From Phoronis australis (lineage: Eukaryota; Phoronida; Phoronidae), in the NCBI GenBank assembly GCA_002633005.1, contig NMRA01000622.1:7550-29215 (forward strand): a stretch of 21,666 nt of DNA. Reading direction: 5' to 3'. A program made the translations under genes and the position numbers. The notes below the pieces were generated by a model, which did no database searches, was not told the origin of the DNA, and saw only the letters and a list, made by a program, of their open reading frames with translations. Positions within the stretch are counted from its first letter, which is position 1. Every line of letters starts with the position of its first letter. Positions 9,386 through 18,034 of the stretch are shown piece by piece.

Positions 9386-10730
9386 TCATGGAGGTCTTTT
9401 CAGTTAATTTCGCCAAGTGTCTCTCCTAGCGCTTTTATTTTCTTGTTATGTCTGATTCACAGTGTCACTAAACTCTAACTGACCTTAGACTTTGTTTTTT
9501 AGGTAACGTACTTTTCCAGTGGATCCGTAGTCAACATACTCTTTGGCTCCTTCACCGAGTCTTCATCGACTGTATAAAATTTTATATTGCATTTGTTAAT
9601 GTGTTCCACGAACAAAGTGCATTGTTACTGCTACAGCCACTGCTACTGCCACGCCTACGTAAGGGGAATGAGAGCTGGTACAATGGTAAATCAAATAATA
9701 CTGTCGGAAATCGAGCGCTGGAGTGTCGTGGGAGATGAGTTGAACATGTCAGGAAATGGTGATGTTAGGTAAACAGCTGGGTCGTTTGCAGTTTTCGTCT
9801 CCGTCTTTCTGGAACAGGTCATGCTAAGTTTTGACTTTTTGATTTTAAACGTAAACTTAAAATATGGTTTTGAAAACCTTATGTTTCAAGTCTTTGATTA
9901 ATTGACCAACTGAAATCACTGAGTCTCAAAAATTTCCGAAAGTTCTCGGCCGGTCGATGGCGTAACTTACATGTATACAAAAGTCCGGGGGACTCTTTCT
10001 TGAATTCAAAATTACATTCTGACCTTTGGCTAAAAATCAGTCTACGCATGGCTGAGCATGTTTCAGGCTAAAGATCTGAAAATTTGTTTACCGCTCAAAG
10101 CCAAAAGACTAAAATTTTTAGACTACTTGACAGCAGACTAAAGCCAAAACCAAAACACAAAAATCATTTGTTGGCTATAGACTCTTAGCCGGGGAAACAA
10201 TCCCCACCATTTGGGGCCAACTCGTCAAATGCGACCTGGCAAAATTCCCAAAGTCGCCGCCAACTGGAAACAGGCAAGCACCGCAAAAATGAAATATAAG
10301 AGATACCTGAAGTAAAACCGGCGAGATAGCCAAATGTCCGCAATCGCCCAGATGGCGATTTTGTTGCCCGAAGGTAAAATGAGGAGTGTACCGAGTGCTC
10401 GGTGACGGCCAATATCACCCTATTCCACCTTCTCGGAGCCAAAAATCGAGCGCGCAGGCTTACTTCTTGAGGTATCTGGACCACCTCAAATTATCTCTCG
10501 GACGTGTTTCATATCTGCGCGTGTGAAGTTCAACAAGAACAGCGAAGATATTTCTAGTGGTCAGCAGACGAGTAAAAATCATGGCTATCCGTCTAGTAGA
10601 TTTCAAAAAACGTTCACACTACACATCATTCTCAATGCATGGTCGGTCTCATGATAAACTGTTATTTCACATTTTGGGTTATTATCACAGGGGTATTCAG
10701 GAATATTCGAAGGTATTCTCCATTTTGACA
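9386..10730. other. Long stretch without a recognised gene
   Basis: No domain, RNA gene or transposon protein is recognised. The minus-strand frame at 10185-10484 is GC-richer than its surroundings but has no known motif. 10020-10195 contains repeated words around GGCTAAA, GACTAAA and AAAGCCAAAA, which looks like an old degenerate repeat. Confidence 0.5.
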
Positions 10731-10950
10731 GTCACGTGACTTTCCGTTCTGATTGGATGTTCGCGTATGCGCAGATAAGAAACACCTCCGAGGGATAATT
10801 CGAGGTCATTAAAATACCCGAGTAGTTCCAGATGATTCTCAGGCAGACTAACCAGGTGGTACCCTTCAGATTTTTGCCGGACGATTTCGGCTCCCCCGTC
10901 TGCTTACTTCCGGCAGTATTTAAAGTGCGTGCTCGAATGTGGCGTGGCGA
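10731..10950 (+). promoter_or_regulatory. Candidate RNA polymerase II core promoter
   Basis: In order on the plus strand: GTCACGTGAC, a perfect E-box palindrome (10731-10740); ATTGG, a reverse CCAAT box (10752-10756); CGTATGCGC, NRF-1-like (about 10764-10772); CTTCCGG, an ETS-type site (10907-10913); and TATTTAAA (10917-10924). The spacing is that of a TATA-type promoter with upstream elements, placing a start near 10950. A plus-strand exon-like segment lies about 870 bases downstream (11822-11997). An alternative is the U3 of an unrecognised LTR. No transcript evidence is available. Confidence 0.35.
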
Positions 10951-11246
10951 CTTCGTGTGGCAACTTGCGAGTGTTACCTCCGGGGTTGCCAAACAAAATC
11001 TGAGATCGCATCAAGCCCTGAACTCGTTTTCCTAGATGTCGAAATCCACTTTGAAAGACCGAAAAAAAATATAAGTGTTTTTGGTAAAGAAGCTTAGAAC
11101 AACTATTGAAATGTTGTCCGAGATAAATTAATTCAATCCTGTTTAACTTTGCGCATTTTATTCACTCATAGATACGGTTTACAACACTTTAACATAAACA
11201 AGGAATGGACTTTTAATCACAAATTAAGCAATGGAACGAGTCTTAC

Positions 11247-11444
11247 CTTGGGAAAATGACATCATCGCTTGAGCCCACATTTCTGAAGACTTCTGGCATT
11301 AAGACCTGCATACGCTGCATGATATACATGTACGCGGTTGTGTAAGTGGACGAGTCCATCAGGTACATGGCGTAATCGCGATCAGTGGTATTACTCATAG
11401 TCGAATCGTCCAGGGCAGAACACGGACAACGGCTTGCTGTGCCA
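11247..11444 (-). CDS. Candidate internal exon, unknown product
   Basis: The minus strand has a strong acceptor (TTTCTGTTTTTCGCCTACAG ending at 11445) and a strong donor (CAAG/GTAAGA, GT at 11246-11245), 198 bases apart. The long open frame between them reads GTASRCPCSALDDS, TDRDYAMYLMDSST, YMYIMQRMQVLMPEV and ends DDVIFP, looking like ordinary non-repetitive protein. A second frame stops near 11396 and is less convincing. The product is not recognised. Its phase does not fit direct joining to the C2-domain exon (a TGA would follow) or, in the long frame, to the candidate exon at 13378-13518, so either exons are missing or it belongs to another gene. Confidence 0.5.
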
Positions 11445-11819
11445 CTGTAGGCGAAAAACAGAAATGTACAACATCCTGTTGTTTGCCAACAGAAATTATA
11501 ATTTGTTCTCAAATGGACGAGAGTGTTGATCAGAAGAGAGATAATGCTCGAACACGAAGAAGGGGAAAAGAAAAAAAAAAATACTCCACATACAGTGTAG
11601 TTACATGTAGATAGTACGACTGTGTGAGACTCATTACTAACGAAACTGATGGAACGCTTAATTAACGTGTTGTCTGTTGCATTGTTTCATTGCGCAAATT
11701 CACGATATACTCGTCAATTCGGTAGTGTATAATTATAACGGAAACTGTCAACTGACACAACTATAACGAGAAAAACACGATAGCTGTAATTTTAAAAGAC
11801 ATGTTATATCTTATTTTTA
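11445..11819. other. Non-coding spacer
   Basis: It holds the polypyrimidine tract of the minus-strand acceptor at its left end, an A-rich run at 11562-11581 and AT-rich sequence. No gene or RNA is seen. Confidence 0.5.
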
Positions 11820-11821
11820 GA

Positions 11822-11997
11822 GCAAATAAACCAGATTTACCTTTTATTAAAGGTCATGAAACGGTGCAAGAATCAGAGTCAAAGGACTCAGGGATCTGAA
11901 TCCGTGGAGGACTTGGATTACCGTTCTGTAATGAATGTCCTAGGTAGGACATCTTTACAGAAAGGTGATCTTGCTGCAGAGGTTGGTGATATAGATG
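11822..11997 (+). CDS. Candidate exon, unknown acidic/polar product
   Basis: A good acceptor (ATATCTTATTTTTAG, ending about 11819) is followed by a frame that stays open through EQINQIYLLLKV, an ATG at 11856, MKRCKNQSQRTQGSES, VEDLDYRSVMNVLGRTSLQ and KGDLAAEVGDID, to a donor ATG/GTGAGA (GT at 11998). Read without splicing the frame ends at TAA soon after (GESL then stop), so it is either a 51-residue small ORF from the ATG or a spliced exon. The codon makeup (balanced, few rare repeats) looks protein-like. I do not recognise the product. The promoter-like cluster at 10731-10950 lies upstream on the same strand. Confidence 0.4.
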
Positions 11998-12256
11998 GTG
12001 AGAGCTTGTAATATGTAAAAATGCTGTAGGATGTAACTATTAAATTCAATGAATACATGTATGTGCTTTCTCAAATATGAATATCTGGCATTTTTAGAAA
12101 CTGTACATCGTAATGCCTGTCAAAATAATTATTTGAAGAGTATTTTGTCGGTATCTGAAGCTTCCTTGGGCTTGATCGAAAAACGTGCTTCTGTAAATTT
12201 CAACCCTCACGGTAACAACGATTAAAAGTTTTGTCTATTTTGCCTTCTTTTTACAG

Positions 12257-12282
12257 CAGAACAATCTCAGGTGACGATATAA
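12257..12282 (+). CDS. Candidate terminal exon paired with 11822-11997
   Basis: A very strong acceptor (TTTTGCCTTCTTTTTACAG) ends at 12256. Joined in phase to the donor at 11998, the frame continues AEQSQVTI and stops at TAA (12280-12282). A GT at 12271-12272 (CAG/GTGACG) would instead make it a 14-base microexon. This is inferred from splice signals only. Confidence 0.25.
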
Positions 12283-12449
12283 AGTATTGAAAAAATCAAA
12301 ATGTATGAATATACAACACCAAGAAAGAATTGCGGGTCTTTAAACCTCGACAATCAACCACCAGAAAAAGGTGTTCACTTGACAGAAGTTCCAAGTGGAA
12401 CGGACTGGGTATTATTCCAGGTGTTCCAGGTCTTCATGTAGTTTGGATC

Positions 12450-12725
12450 TTAAGATTTCTCCCTCCACTGTTTGCGCGCCTCCTTCCCGCAGCCAGATTC
12501 AGAGGTGGCAGCCATGTGACAAAAGAAGCCACTGATCTGGGCCTCTTTTAGCCAGTCATCTCGTTTAAAACGTTTTTTTCCGACCACTATTTGCTCTTTA
12601 GACATGGCTACAGGGGTACACTGCACACTTTCCGTCAAGAATGCTTTCACGTCAAGAGCAAATCTGGAGCGCCGTTTGCCCTTGTGTAGTGCCCACCTAA
12701 ACTCAGTTTCATTAGAAGAGGACAT
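12450..12725 (-). CDS. Fragment resembling the conserved C-terminal module of invertebrate C2H2-type hypothetical proteins
   Basis: The minus strand reads RWALHKGKRRSRFALDVKAFL, then KKRFKRDDWLKEAQISGFFCHMAA. From memory of the family, many cnidarian, molluscan and fish hypothetical proteins with zinc fingers end in a module of the form GWAL-x(n)-RF-x-x-x-VK-x-FL ... F-x-x-x-x-WL-x-x-QI-x-x-FFSRLA. The two halves are here in the right order, but the linker is shorter than usual. A TGA lies upstream in this frame, so the exon either starts near an acceptor around 12770 or is a broken copy. The overlapping 191-codon minus-strand frame at 12647-13222 may hold its 5' continuation in another phase. 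Function is unknown; identity rests on pattern memory. Confidence 0.42.
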   Translation of the reverse strand: MSSSNETEFRWALHKGKRRSRFALDVKAFLTESVQCTPVAMSKEQIVVGKKRFKRDDWLKEAQISGFFCHMAATSESGCGKEARKQWREKS

Positions 12726-13377
12726 AGCTCCCTTTGTAATGCATTCGGGGCTGATATCGACTGCCTTGCAATGTCATTGAATGCCGTTTCCCTCACTAGA
12801 TCACACGTGTGTTTGTCAATGCTCAAGGGAGCATTTATTTCAACTAAAGAAGTGAACAGTACATGCCCGCACCCAGCCTTCAATCTGGGGGGGGGGGTGC
12901 TCGAATTCTTGGGCGATGTGTACCTTTTACTAACAAAATAGTCGGTCAACCATAAAAAAACAGTACCACGATCGGAGCTGTACGTGCTGTGAATTGTGGG
13001 TTTACACCTTTTTAGTGGACTTTTATCTCGTTTTCTCGGACTTTTTGTTTCTCTGAGGCGAACCTTTTTGCCCACTTCGTCAAAGGAGGGGGTGAGGCTC
13101 GTTCGAGCCCGCCGAGCCCCCCTGGGTGCGCGCACGCAATATAGTGTGCATCCGTTTACCGAGTAATATGTCAAATGCGCCCACTCAGACCAAGGTGAGT
13201 TCATATTCAAAAACTGGCCCACTCACGTTACAAAGTAGATCGTACATGCTCTGTGCAGCTTCCCACGTTGAAAAAGACCTCTTCGTGCGAACATTTTCAT
13301 GGAGAATACGTTTTAAAACTGCACACTACAACATAATCATATTACGTCGCTGTATGACTTTTCCGTCAGACTTACCT

Positions 13378-13518
13378 GCGCGAATCTGCTCGGCTCTAGG
13401 AAGTTGCGTAAGAACATGATCTGAAATAGCGGATTGTGAGCATGCTATCGTTGTCACGGAAATAGTTCCACGAGCGGCTTCTAATGAGCCTGTTCTACTA
13501 AATTTAGTGAGAGAGTGC
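13378..13518 (-). CDS. Candidate internal exon, unknown product
   Basis: The minus strand has an acceptor (CACTCTCTCACTAAATTTAG, ending about 13519) and a textbook donor (GCGCAG/GTAAGTC, GT near 13377). The frame between is open and reads RTGSLEAARGTISVTTIAC, then SQSAISDHVLTQLPRAEQIRA. No family is recognised. In phase the exon leaves one nucleotide at its donor, so it would join the 11247-11444 segment only in that segment's short frame, which stops at about 11396. Confidence 0.42.
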
Positions 13519-13619
13519 GTTAACGTGAATGGACATAATTTCACATTTTTATTATTTGCTTTATGTTATATACTCGTTTACAATATACATGTAACGTTGA
13601 GATACTTTTTAGTTAACAG

Positions 13620-13746
13620 TTGATTTTTTCAAACTGTATAAATTATACTGAAGAAATTACATATTCGTCAGTTCCTCGCACTCTGCCATTCACTGAAGAG
13701 CAGACGAGACAAGTACACTTTGCCAGGAACGACATTCGTGACGTTG
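13620..13746 (+). CDS. Candidate internal exon, unknown product
   Basis: The plus strand has an acceptor TTTTTAGTTAACAG just before 13620 and a donor GTTG/GTAGGT (GT at 13747). The frame is open across the segment and includes NYTEEITYSSVPRTLPFTEE and QTRQVHFARNDIRDV. It has no recognised domain. It lies on the opposite strand to the 13378-13518 candidate, about 100 bases away, so both cannot belong to one gene. Confidence 0.3.
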
Positions 13747-13975
13747 GTAGGTCTTTGATTTCATTACATCGCGTTGCTTCTGTTTTCTGGTTTTGGCTTT
13801 CAAACTTGCCGAATCGACTCTCTTAAATGCAACAAAAAATAAAAATCCAGCCGAGCTCACGGCCCGACTCGTTGGTCCTGCAAGTCAGCGTTTGTTCAAT
13901 GTTCAGATCGACGGAGTCGAGCTTGTGTAGACTAGGTCGAGCGGGTTGTAGCCAGTGGGGGTCGTGGGCCGAAGG

Positions 13976-14134
13976 CAGTGGCGGATTTAAGGGGGACCAA
14001 GGGGGCCATGGCCCCCTGAATTTCTCCCATATTCCATTTGACACTTTGGAGGTGCGAATTCTGACGGGCAAAATCCTGGCTTTTACTCTGCCCTGCCACC
14101 GGCCCCCCAACTCAGAATCCTGGATCCGCCCCTG
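13976..14134. mobile_element. Short MITE with hAT-like termini (CAGTGGCGGAT...ATCCGCCCCTG)
   Basis: The left end reads CAGTGGCGGATTTAAGGGGG and the right end, reverse-complemented, reads CAGGGGCGGATCCAGGATTC. The terminal inverted repeats of about 15 bases share CAG-x-GGCGGAT. The 159-base interior has no coding capacity. CAG-starting termini are usual for hAT non-autonomous elements, but I cannot find a clean 8-base target duplication (flanks GCCGAAGG and AAGGGGGT), so the superfamily is an inference. Confidence 0.6.
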
Positions 14135-14227
14135 AAGGGGGTCCTCGGGTGTGGGGGTCAAAGGGCTTTTAAAACTTTGCCTAAATAACGTTTGTACTGC
14201 CGATTAAAATTTTCAGTCAGTATATGT

Positions 14228-14280
14228 ATTCCGCGTATCGCCCTCGACCTTCGTCTCGGTGCGCGGTCGATACGCGGAAT
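14228..14280. repeat. Perfect 13-base inverted repeat with 27-base loop
   Basis: ATTCCGCGTATCG (14228-14240) and CGATACGCGGAAT (14268-14280) are exact reverse complements. They flank a GC-rich loop and could form a stable hairpin. No coding frame surrounds it. Confidence 0.85.
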
Positions 14281-14396
14281 AATGTCTCGTGGCCAGGGAT
14301 AATATTTCATGTACGCCACTCTCGATACGTTTTGATTATATACACGTCGATTTTTTCGGCAAAAAGTTCGTTTTTACGGTTCATGTGAGAAAACGA

Positions 14397-14493
14397 ATCC
14401 TACACTCGTATTCAGATTTATGACATGGGTAAAACCTCTCGGAAATTTCCAAGAGGTTTTGCCCATGTTATAAATCTGATACTCGTGTAGGAT
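14397..14493. repeat. Near-perfect palindrome of about 97 bases
   Basis: The left arm (ATCCTACACTCGTATTCAGA ... ACCTCTCGG) and the right arm (CCAAGAGGTTTTGCCCATG ... CGTGTAGGAT) are reverse complements over about 45 bases with only a few differences. They are separated by the six bases AAATTT. Transcribed, it would fold into a long hairpin. Possible readings are a MITE or snap-back element, or a hairpin RNA precursor. No promoter is identified. Confidence 0.85.
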
Positions 14494-14499
14494 CTTTTA

Positions 14500-15110
14500 T
14501 AATATCTGTTGTTGGAGACATCGTCAGTGCCCAAAGGGCTTCATTGTCACCCAATCATGTTGATGCGCTAATTTTTCTGAGAAAGAACTTGGAGTAAAGT
14601 AATTTGTTGTTGAGAACCAGTTACATTGTTACTATTTCAAAAGGAACTTAAAATAAGTATTTTGTTGTTAAGAGATAATTAGGACGTTGTTAAAATATAC
14701 TGTTGCTGTTTCAAAACAAAATACGTAATTTTGTATCCTTAACTTTGATTTGCACAGCGAACCGAAATTTACCGAACCGAAGACCTGCATAATGAACCGT
14801 ACCGAATAGAATTTTTTGTACTGTCTGACCCCTGTACTATAAACCTCCAATTACAGGAAACAAAGTTAAGTATTGACGGTGTAGGTGAGATTATCAGCCA
14901 TATACTTGTAGCTTTAGGGACCAAACGTGTTTTAAATGTCATAAACGCAGTCCTACCAACAAGCGTTGCCAGGCGCTGCAGCTAAACTACAAAAAACCGG
15001 ATGATTCGGGTAATAGAGGTAAACACGACAGCAACTGTATGGTTTCGCCATGTCTCCTTCCTATGGAAGCTACACCAATTTCGGGGTGGGTGGTGTCAAT
15101 ATTGACTGAC
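14500..15110. other. Non-coding stretch
   Basis: No gene or element is recognised. 14760-14815 repeats words around AACCGAA and GTACCGAAT, a small degenerate internal repeat. Confidence 0.5.
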
Positions 15111-15380
15111 TCTGCAGTGGCGGATCTAGGATATCACAAGGGGGGGGGGCAACATTTCGTCCGGCCGTAAGCTTTTGCGCAAACCATGACTGTAGATGCG
15201 TATAGCACCGAATGCGGGGAGGTCGGGAGGGGGGTTTGCCCCCTCCCGCCCAGGGAAATTTTCTGTTTTTTCCTCTTAAAATCAAGCATTTTCCTTAATT
15301 CCTGAAGTATTATCCAAGAAAAAAAGGCAAAAAAAAAACACGGAGAACGTGTCACACAGGAAAAACTGTAAATACCACAG

Positions 15381-15435
15381 ACTCGAACTCACGACCTGGC
15401 GGATAGAGCGCGCATGCTTTACCACTACACCACTA
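15381..15435 (-). other. tRNA-like pol III promoter module in the left arm
   Basis: On the minus strand a box A match (TGGTGTAGTGG, complement near 15421-15432) is followed about 40 bases later by a box B-like GAGTTCGAGT (complement 15381-15390), as in tRNA genes and tRNA-derived SINE heads. The T-stem is imperfect, so it is not a working tRNA. It may still resemble an internal pol III promoter. Confidence 0.65.
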
Positions 15436-15808
15436 CGATTAAACTACTTAATGTATCCAAAGACACCTACTTGTTTATGGTCCACAGCGTTTGCGCGCGA
15501 AACCAACGTCTTTTTGTTATGCTTATTACACGTTTTATATTTTGTGCAATCGGTTCTTAACAAATTTGTTGTATTTAAAATAGTCCTCAAATGCCCAAAA
15601 GACCAAATCCGTTTTTCGTGTTGGCAATAATGACGGGATTGCTTTGAAAATCGTCATAAGTTAAGGTTTGACAAAGAGAGAATTGTGAGTTTCTGAGTGA
15701 TTCACTAAGGCTTCGATTAAAATTCACATCTTACTAGCAGCTTCTGTTTTTTCATCGTCACTCAGGTTCCATTTTCTTTAAAAAATGAAGTAAATTTTCT
15801 TCATTGCA

Positions 15809-16137
15809 TTTTAATTACCGGGGTTAATTAATAAAATTAATAAACTCAACATTTCCCTACGCTCTTGCTGTTTTATTTTTTGCCACAGCCAAGGGGGGGG
15901 GCCCTGGCCCCCCCTAAATCCGCCTATGTTTTGGTACAAAACATAAGTTATCATTAAATATGGTAATTGTGATCGGCTAACGCGCGAAAAAGTCGTGTGT
16001 CCAATTTCAAGTGTCAAATTCGGAACACGGCGCGTTCGTAACGGAACTATGGCTAAGTATAGAATCTCCCGCGATATCCTAGGCGACGGGCAGCGGCGCT
16101 GTGCACTACGATTCCGTTTCCGTCGTCTGCTCCACTG
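15809..16137. other. Spacer of the foldback element, with a second MITE-end relic
   Basis: The spacer is not shared between the arms. It contains a G run followed by CCCCCCTAAATCCGCCTATG (about 15891-15930), which reads in reverse as a terminus similar to the 13976-14134 MITE, so another element's end lies inside. A TTAATTAccggggTTAATTA palindrome lies at the left border. No coding frame. Confidence 0.55.
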
Positions 16138-16508
16138 TGCAATGAAGAAATTTTACTTCACTTTTTAAAGAAAATGGAACCTGAGTGACGATGAAAAAAC
16201 AGAAGCTGCTGGTAAGATGTGAATTTTAATCGAAGCCTTAGTGAATCACTTAGAAACTCGCAATACTCTCTTTGTCAAACTTTATCTTAAGACGGTTTCC
16301 AAAGCAATCCCTTCATTATTGCCAACACGAAAAATGGATTTGGTCTTTTGGACATTTGAAGACTATTTCAAATACGACAAATTTGTTAAGAATTGATGGC
16401 ACAAAATATAAAACGTGTAATAAGCATTACAAAAAGAAGTAGGTTTCGCGCGCAAACGCTGTGGCCCATAAACAAGTAAGTCTTTTAGTATAAAAGTTCA
16501 AATCGTGG

Positions 16509-16567
16509 TGGTGTAGTGGTAACGTACATGTACGCGCGATCTGTCCGCCAGGTCGTGAGTTCGAGTC
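16509..16567 (+). other. tRNA-like pol III promoter module in the right arm
   Basis: Box A TGGTGTAGTGG (16509-16519) and box B-like GAGTTCGAGTC (16557-16567) are spaced as in a tRNA gene. It is the mirror of the module in the left arm, so transcription from each would run outward toward the element's ends. An extra ACATGTAC interrupts the D-arm side here. Confidence 0.65.
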
Positions 16568-16839
16568 TTTGATACTTGCATTTTTTTCCTGTTTGACACG
16601 TTCTCCGTGTTTTTTTTTTGCCTTTTTTTCTTGGATAATACTTCAGGAATCAAGGAAAATGCTTGATTTTTAGAGGTAAAAACAGAAAAATTTCCTGGGC
16701 GGGAGGGGGGTTTGCCCCCCTCCCCCCATTCGGTGCTATGCGCATCTACATTCGTGGTTCAGTTTGCGCAAATGCTTCCAACCGGACAAAATGTTGGGCC
16801 CCCCCCTGTGATATCCTAGATCCGCCACTGCTTCAAGCA

Positions 16840-17029
16840 ACTGACTGTCACAAATGGGAGGGAAACCACAACGTTTTTCTTTCGCGCGTACAAAATCGTG
16901 AATTTTGTGATTTCTTCTGACAATTTCCTGACAGTGGAAAGTTAATTAATATGTACTAGACGTTGCGAGATGGTACTGTCGTCAGGAATTGTTTAAAAGA
17001 TATTTTTAGCAGCATTTGCGTTCCATGCT
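16840..17029. other. Short non-coding spacer between foldback element and Gypsy relic
   Basis: Nothing recognised. Confidence 0.5.
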
Positions 17030-17920
17030 TCTTAAGCAGCACGTTGACAAATCGGTACAACCAGTGGCGCAACTGGTGCACAAAGTTTCTTTTGCTTTGG
17101 GAAGCAAGCTTCATTGAGTAGATGCAAAATTGGAGGAGCTGTTAGGAGCAGGCATTATTGAGAGTGTAGTGGGAAACCGACTAACTAGTTATCGCCGTTA
17201 GTAGAAGTGTCTAATGATGCAGAGGTTCAGTCGAGTTTGCGTGGACATGCGCAGGACGAATGTGGCGATAATTCGTGAAAGGTTGAACTCCGGGATTTGT
17301 TAAATTCCCGAAAGGCACCAAAAATTATCCAGGATACACGTATTTCAGGGCTGCACCGGAGTTCACAACATTGTGGATGATATTCTAGTTAGCGATAAAA
17401 TTGTCGCAGAACTCCAACATTACAATGTACAGTGTACTGTAGCTTGATTGGAGTCTTAGACTGTGTGAGCGTGATCTCAAACTTAATTCAAAGAAATGCC
17501 AGTTTCGTTTGCCGGCATAAACTTTTTCCGTTATGATTGAACCGGGATTAAATAGATCTAATAGTAAAATCGAGGCAGTCACAAATGCTAGACGTCCTGG
17601 GTGCATGAGTGAGGTCAGGTCGTTTCTTGGTACTGGCACAATTCTGTGCTAGATTCTTGCCTGATTATTCAGCAATTCTGCAGTCTCAGAGCCTCTTCGT
17701 CGACTTACATGTACGTGGAAAGGTCAAAAGTTCACTGTTGGGAGAACCTCAGGAAGTCGCTTTGCAAGGAAGTGATCACTTTGTCGGAGACGTTGGCCCA
17801 TTTTAGCCCAGATTGTCCCAAACGCCTCGTAGCAGATGCGGGTACGAAAGGCGTGGAAGCGGTTTTGACCGAGTTGCAGGACAGTTCTATACTGGCAGCC
17901 CTGAGCACTTATCATAGATG
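17030..17920 (+). mobile_element. Ty3/Gypsy pol relic (RT and RNase H)
   Basis: Across three plus-strand frames the Gypsy pol order is readable: HVDKSVQPVAQ and KLEELLGAGIIESVVG (start of RT), VCVDMRRTNVAIIRER (17235-17282), NIVDDILVSD (motif C as VDD, 17373-17381), SKKCQFRLPA, SKIEAVTNARRPG, EVRSFLG, QFCARFLPDYSAI, then SETLAHFSPDCPKRLVADAG of the RNase H domain with its first Asp near 17835. VDMR and VDD are only about 44 codons apart, whereas intact RTs have nearly twice that, so part of the palm is deleted. Many frameshifts and stops make it inactive. LTRs, gag, protease and integrase are not seen nearby. Confidence 0.92.
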
Positions 17921-18034
17921 AACGAGGTACCAGTATCTGACTACCGGATCACCCTTGTATATGTGCCGAAATGATTGTCTGCCTATGTTTGCACTAGTTT
18001 GGGTGTGGCTCCTGGGGACCTTTCAAAGTGACCA

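Larger units (their letters stand above)
15115..16830. mobile_element. Large foldback element with ~690-base inverted arms and tRNA-like modules
   Basis: The ends are exact inverses: CAGTGGCGGATCTAGGATAT at the left and ATATCCTAGATCCGCCACTG at the right. The left arm (15115-15808) and right arm (16138-16830) are reverse complements along their whole length, with scattered substitutions and small indels. A 329-base spacer separates them. Each arm holds, from the outside in, the terminus, a G/C run, a purine-rich segment, a tRNA-like module, and about 370 bases shared only between the arms. No transposase is present. CAG termini suggest a hAT-type non-autonomous element, but the 8 bases on either side (TGACTCTG and CTTCAAGC) do not form a target duplication. 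An inverted duplication of a SINE-like unit is the alternative. The arms' divergence argues against an assembly artefact. Confidence 0.85.

Noticed and set aside
10185-10484. 99-codon minus-strand frame
   Set aside because: No domain, splice or start context, and a GC-richer patch makes long frames likely by chance.
3979-11247. Joining exon 11247-11444 directly to the C2-domain exon
   Set aside because: The phases do not agree, and joining gives an immediate TGA.
12647-13222. 191-codon minus-strand frame as a stand-alone gene
   Set aside because: Long for chance, but low-complexity and G-run segments cross it and I recognise no domain. I mention it only as possible upstream sequence of the 12450-12725 fragment.
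13827-14161. Overlapping frames of over 100 codons on both strands
   Set aside because: They cross the MITE at 13976-14134 and reflect its G/C-rich ends rather than genes.
15107-16838. Eight-base target duplication around the foldback element
   Set aside because: The flanks TGACTCTG and CTTCAAGC do not match, so I do not claim a hAT-type duplication.
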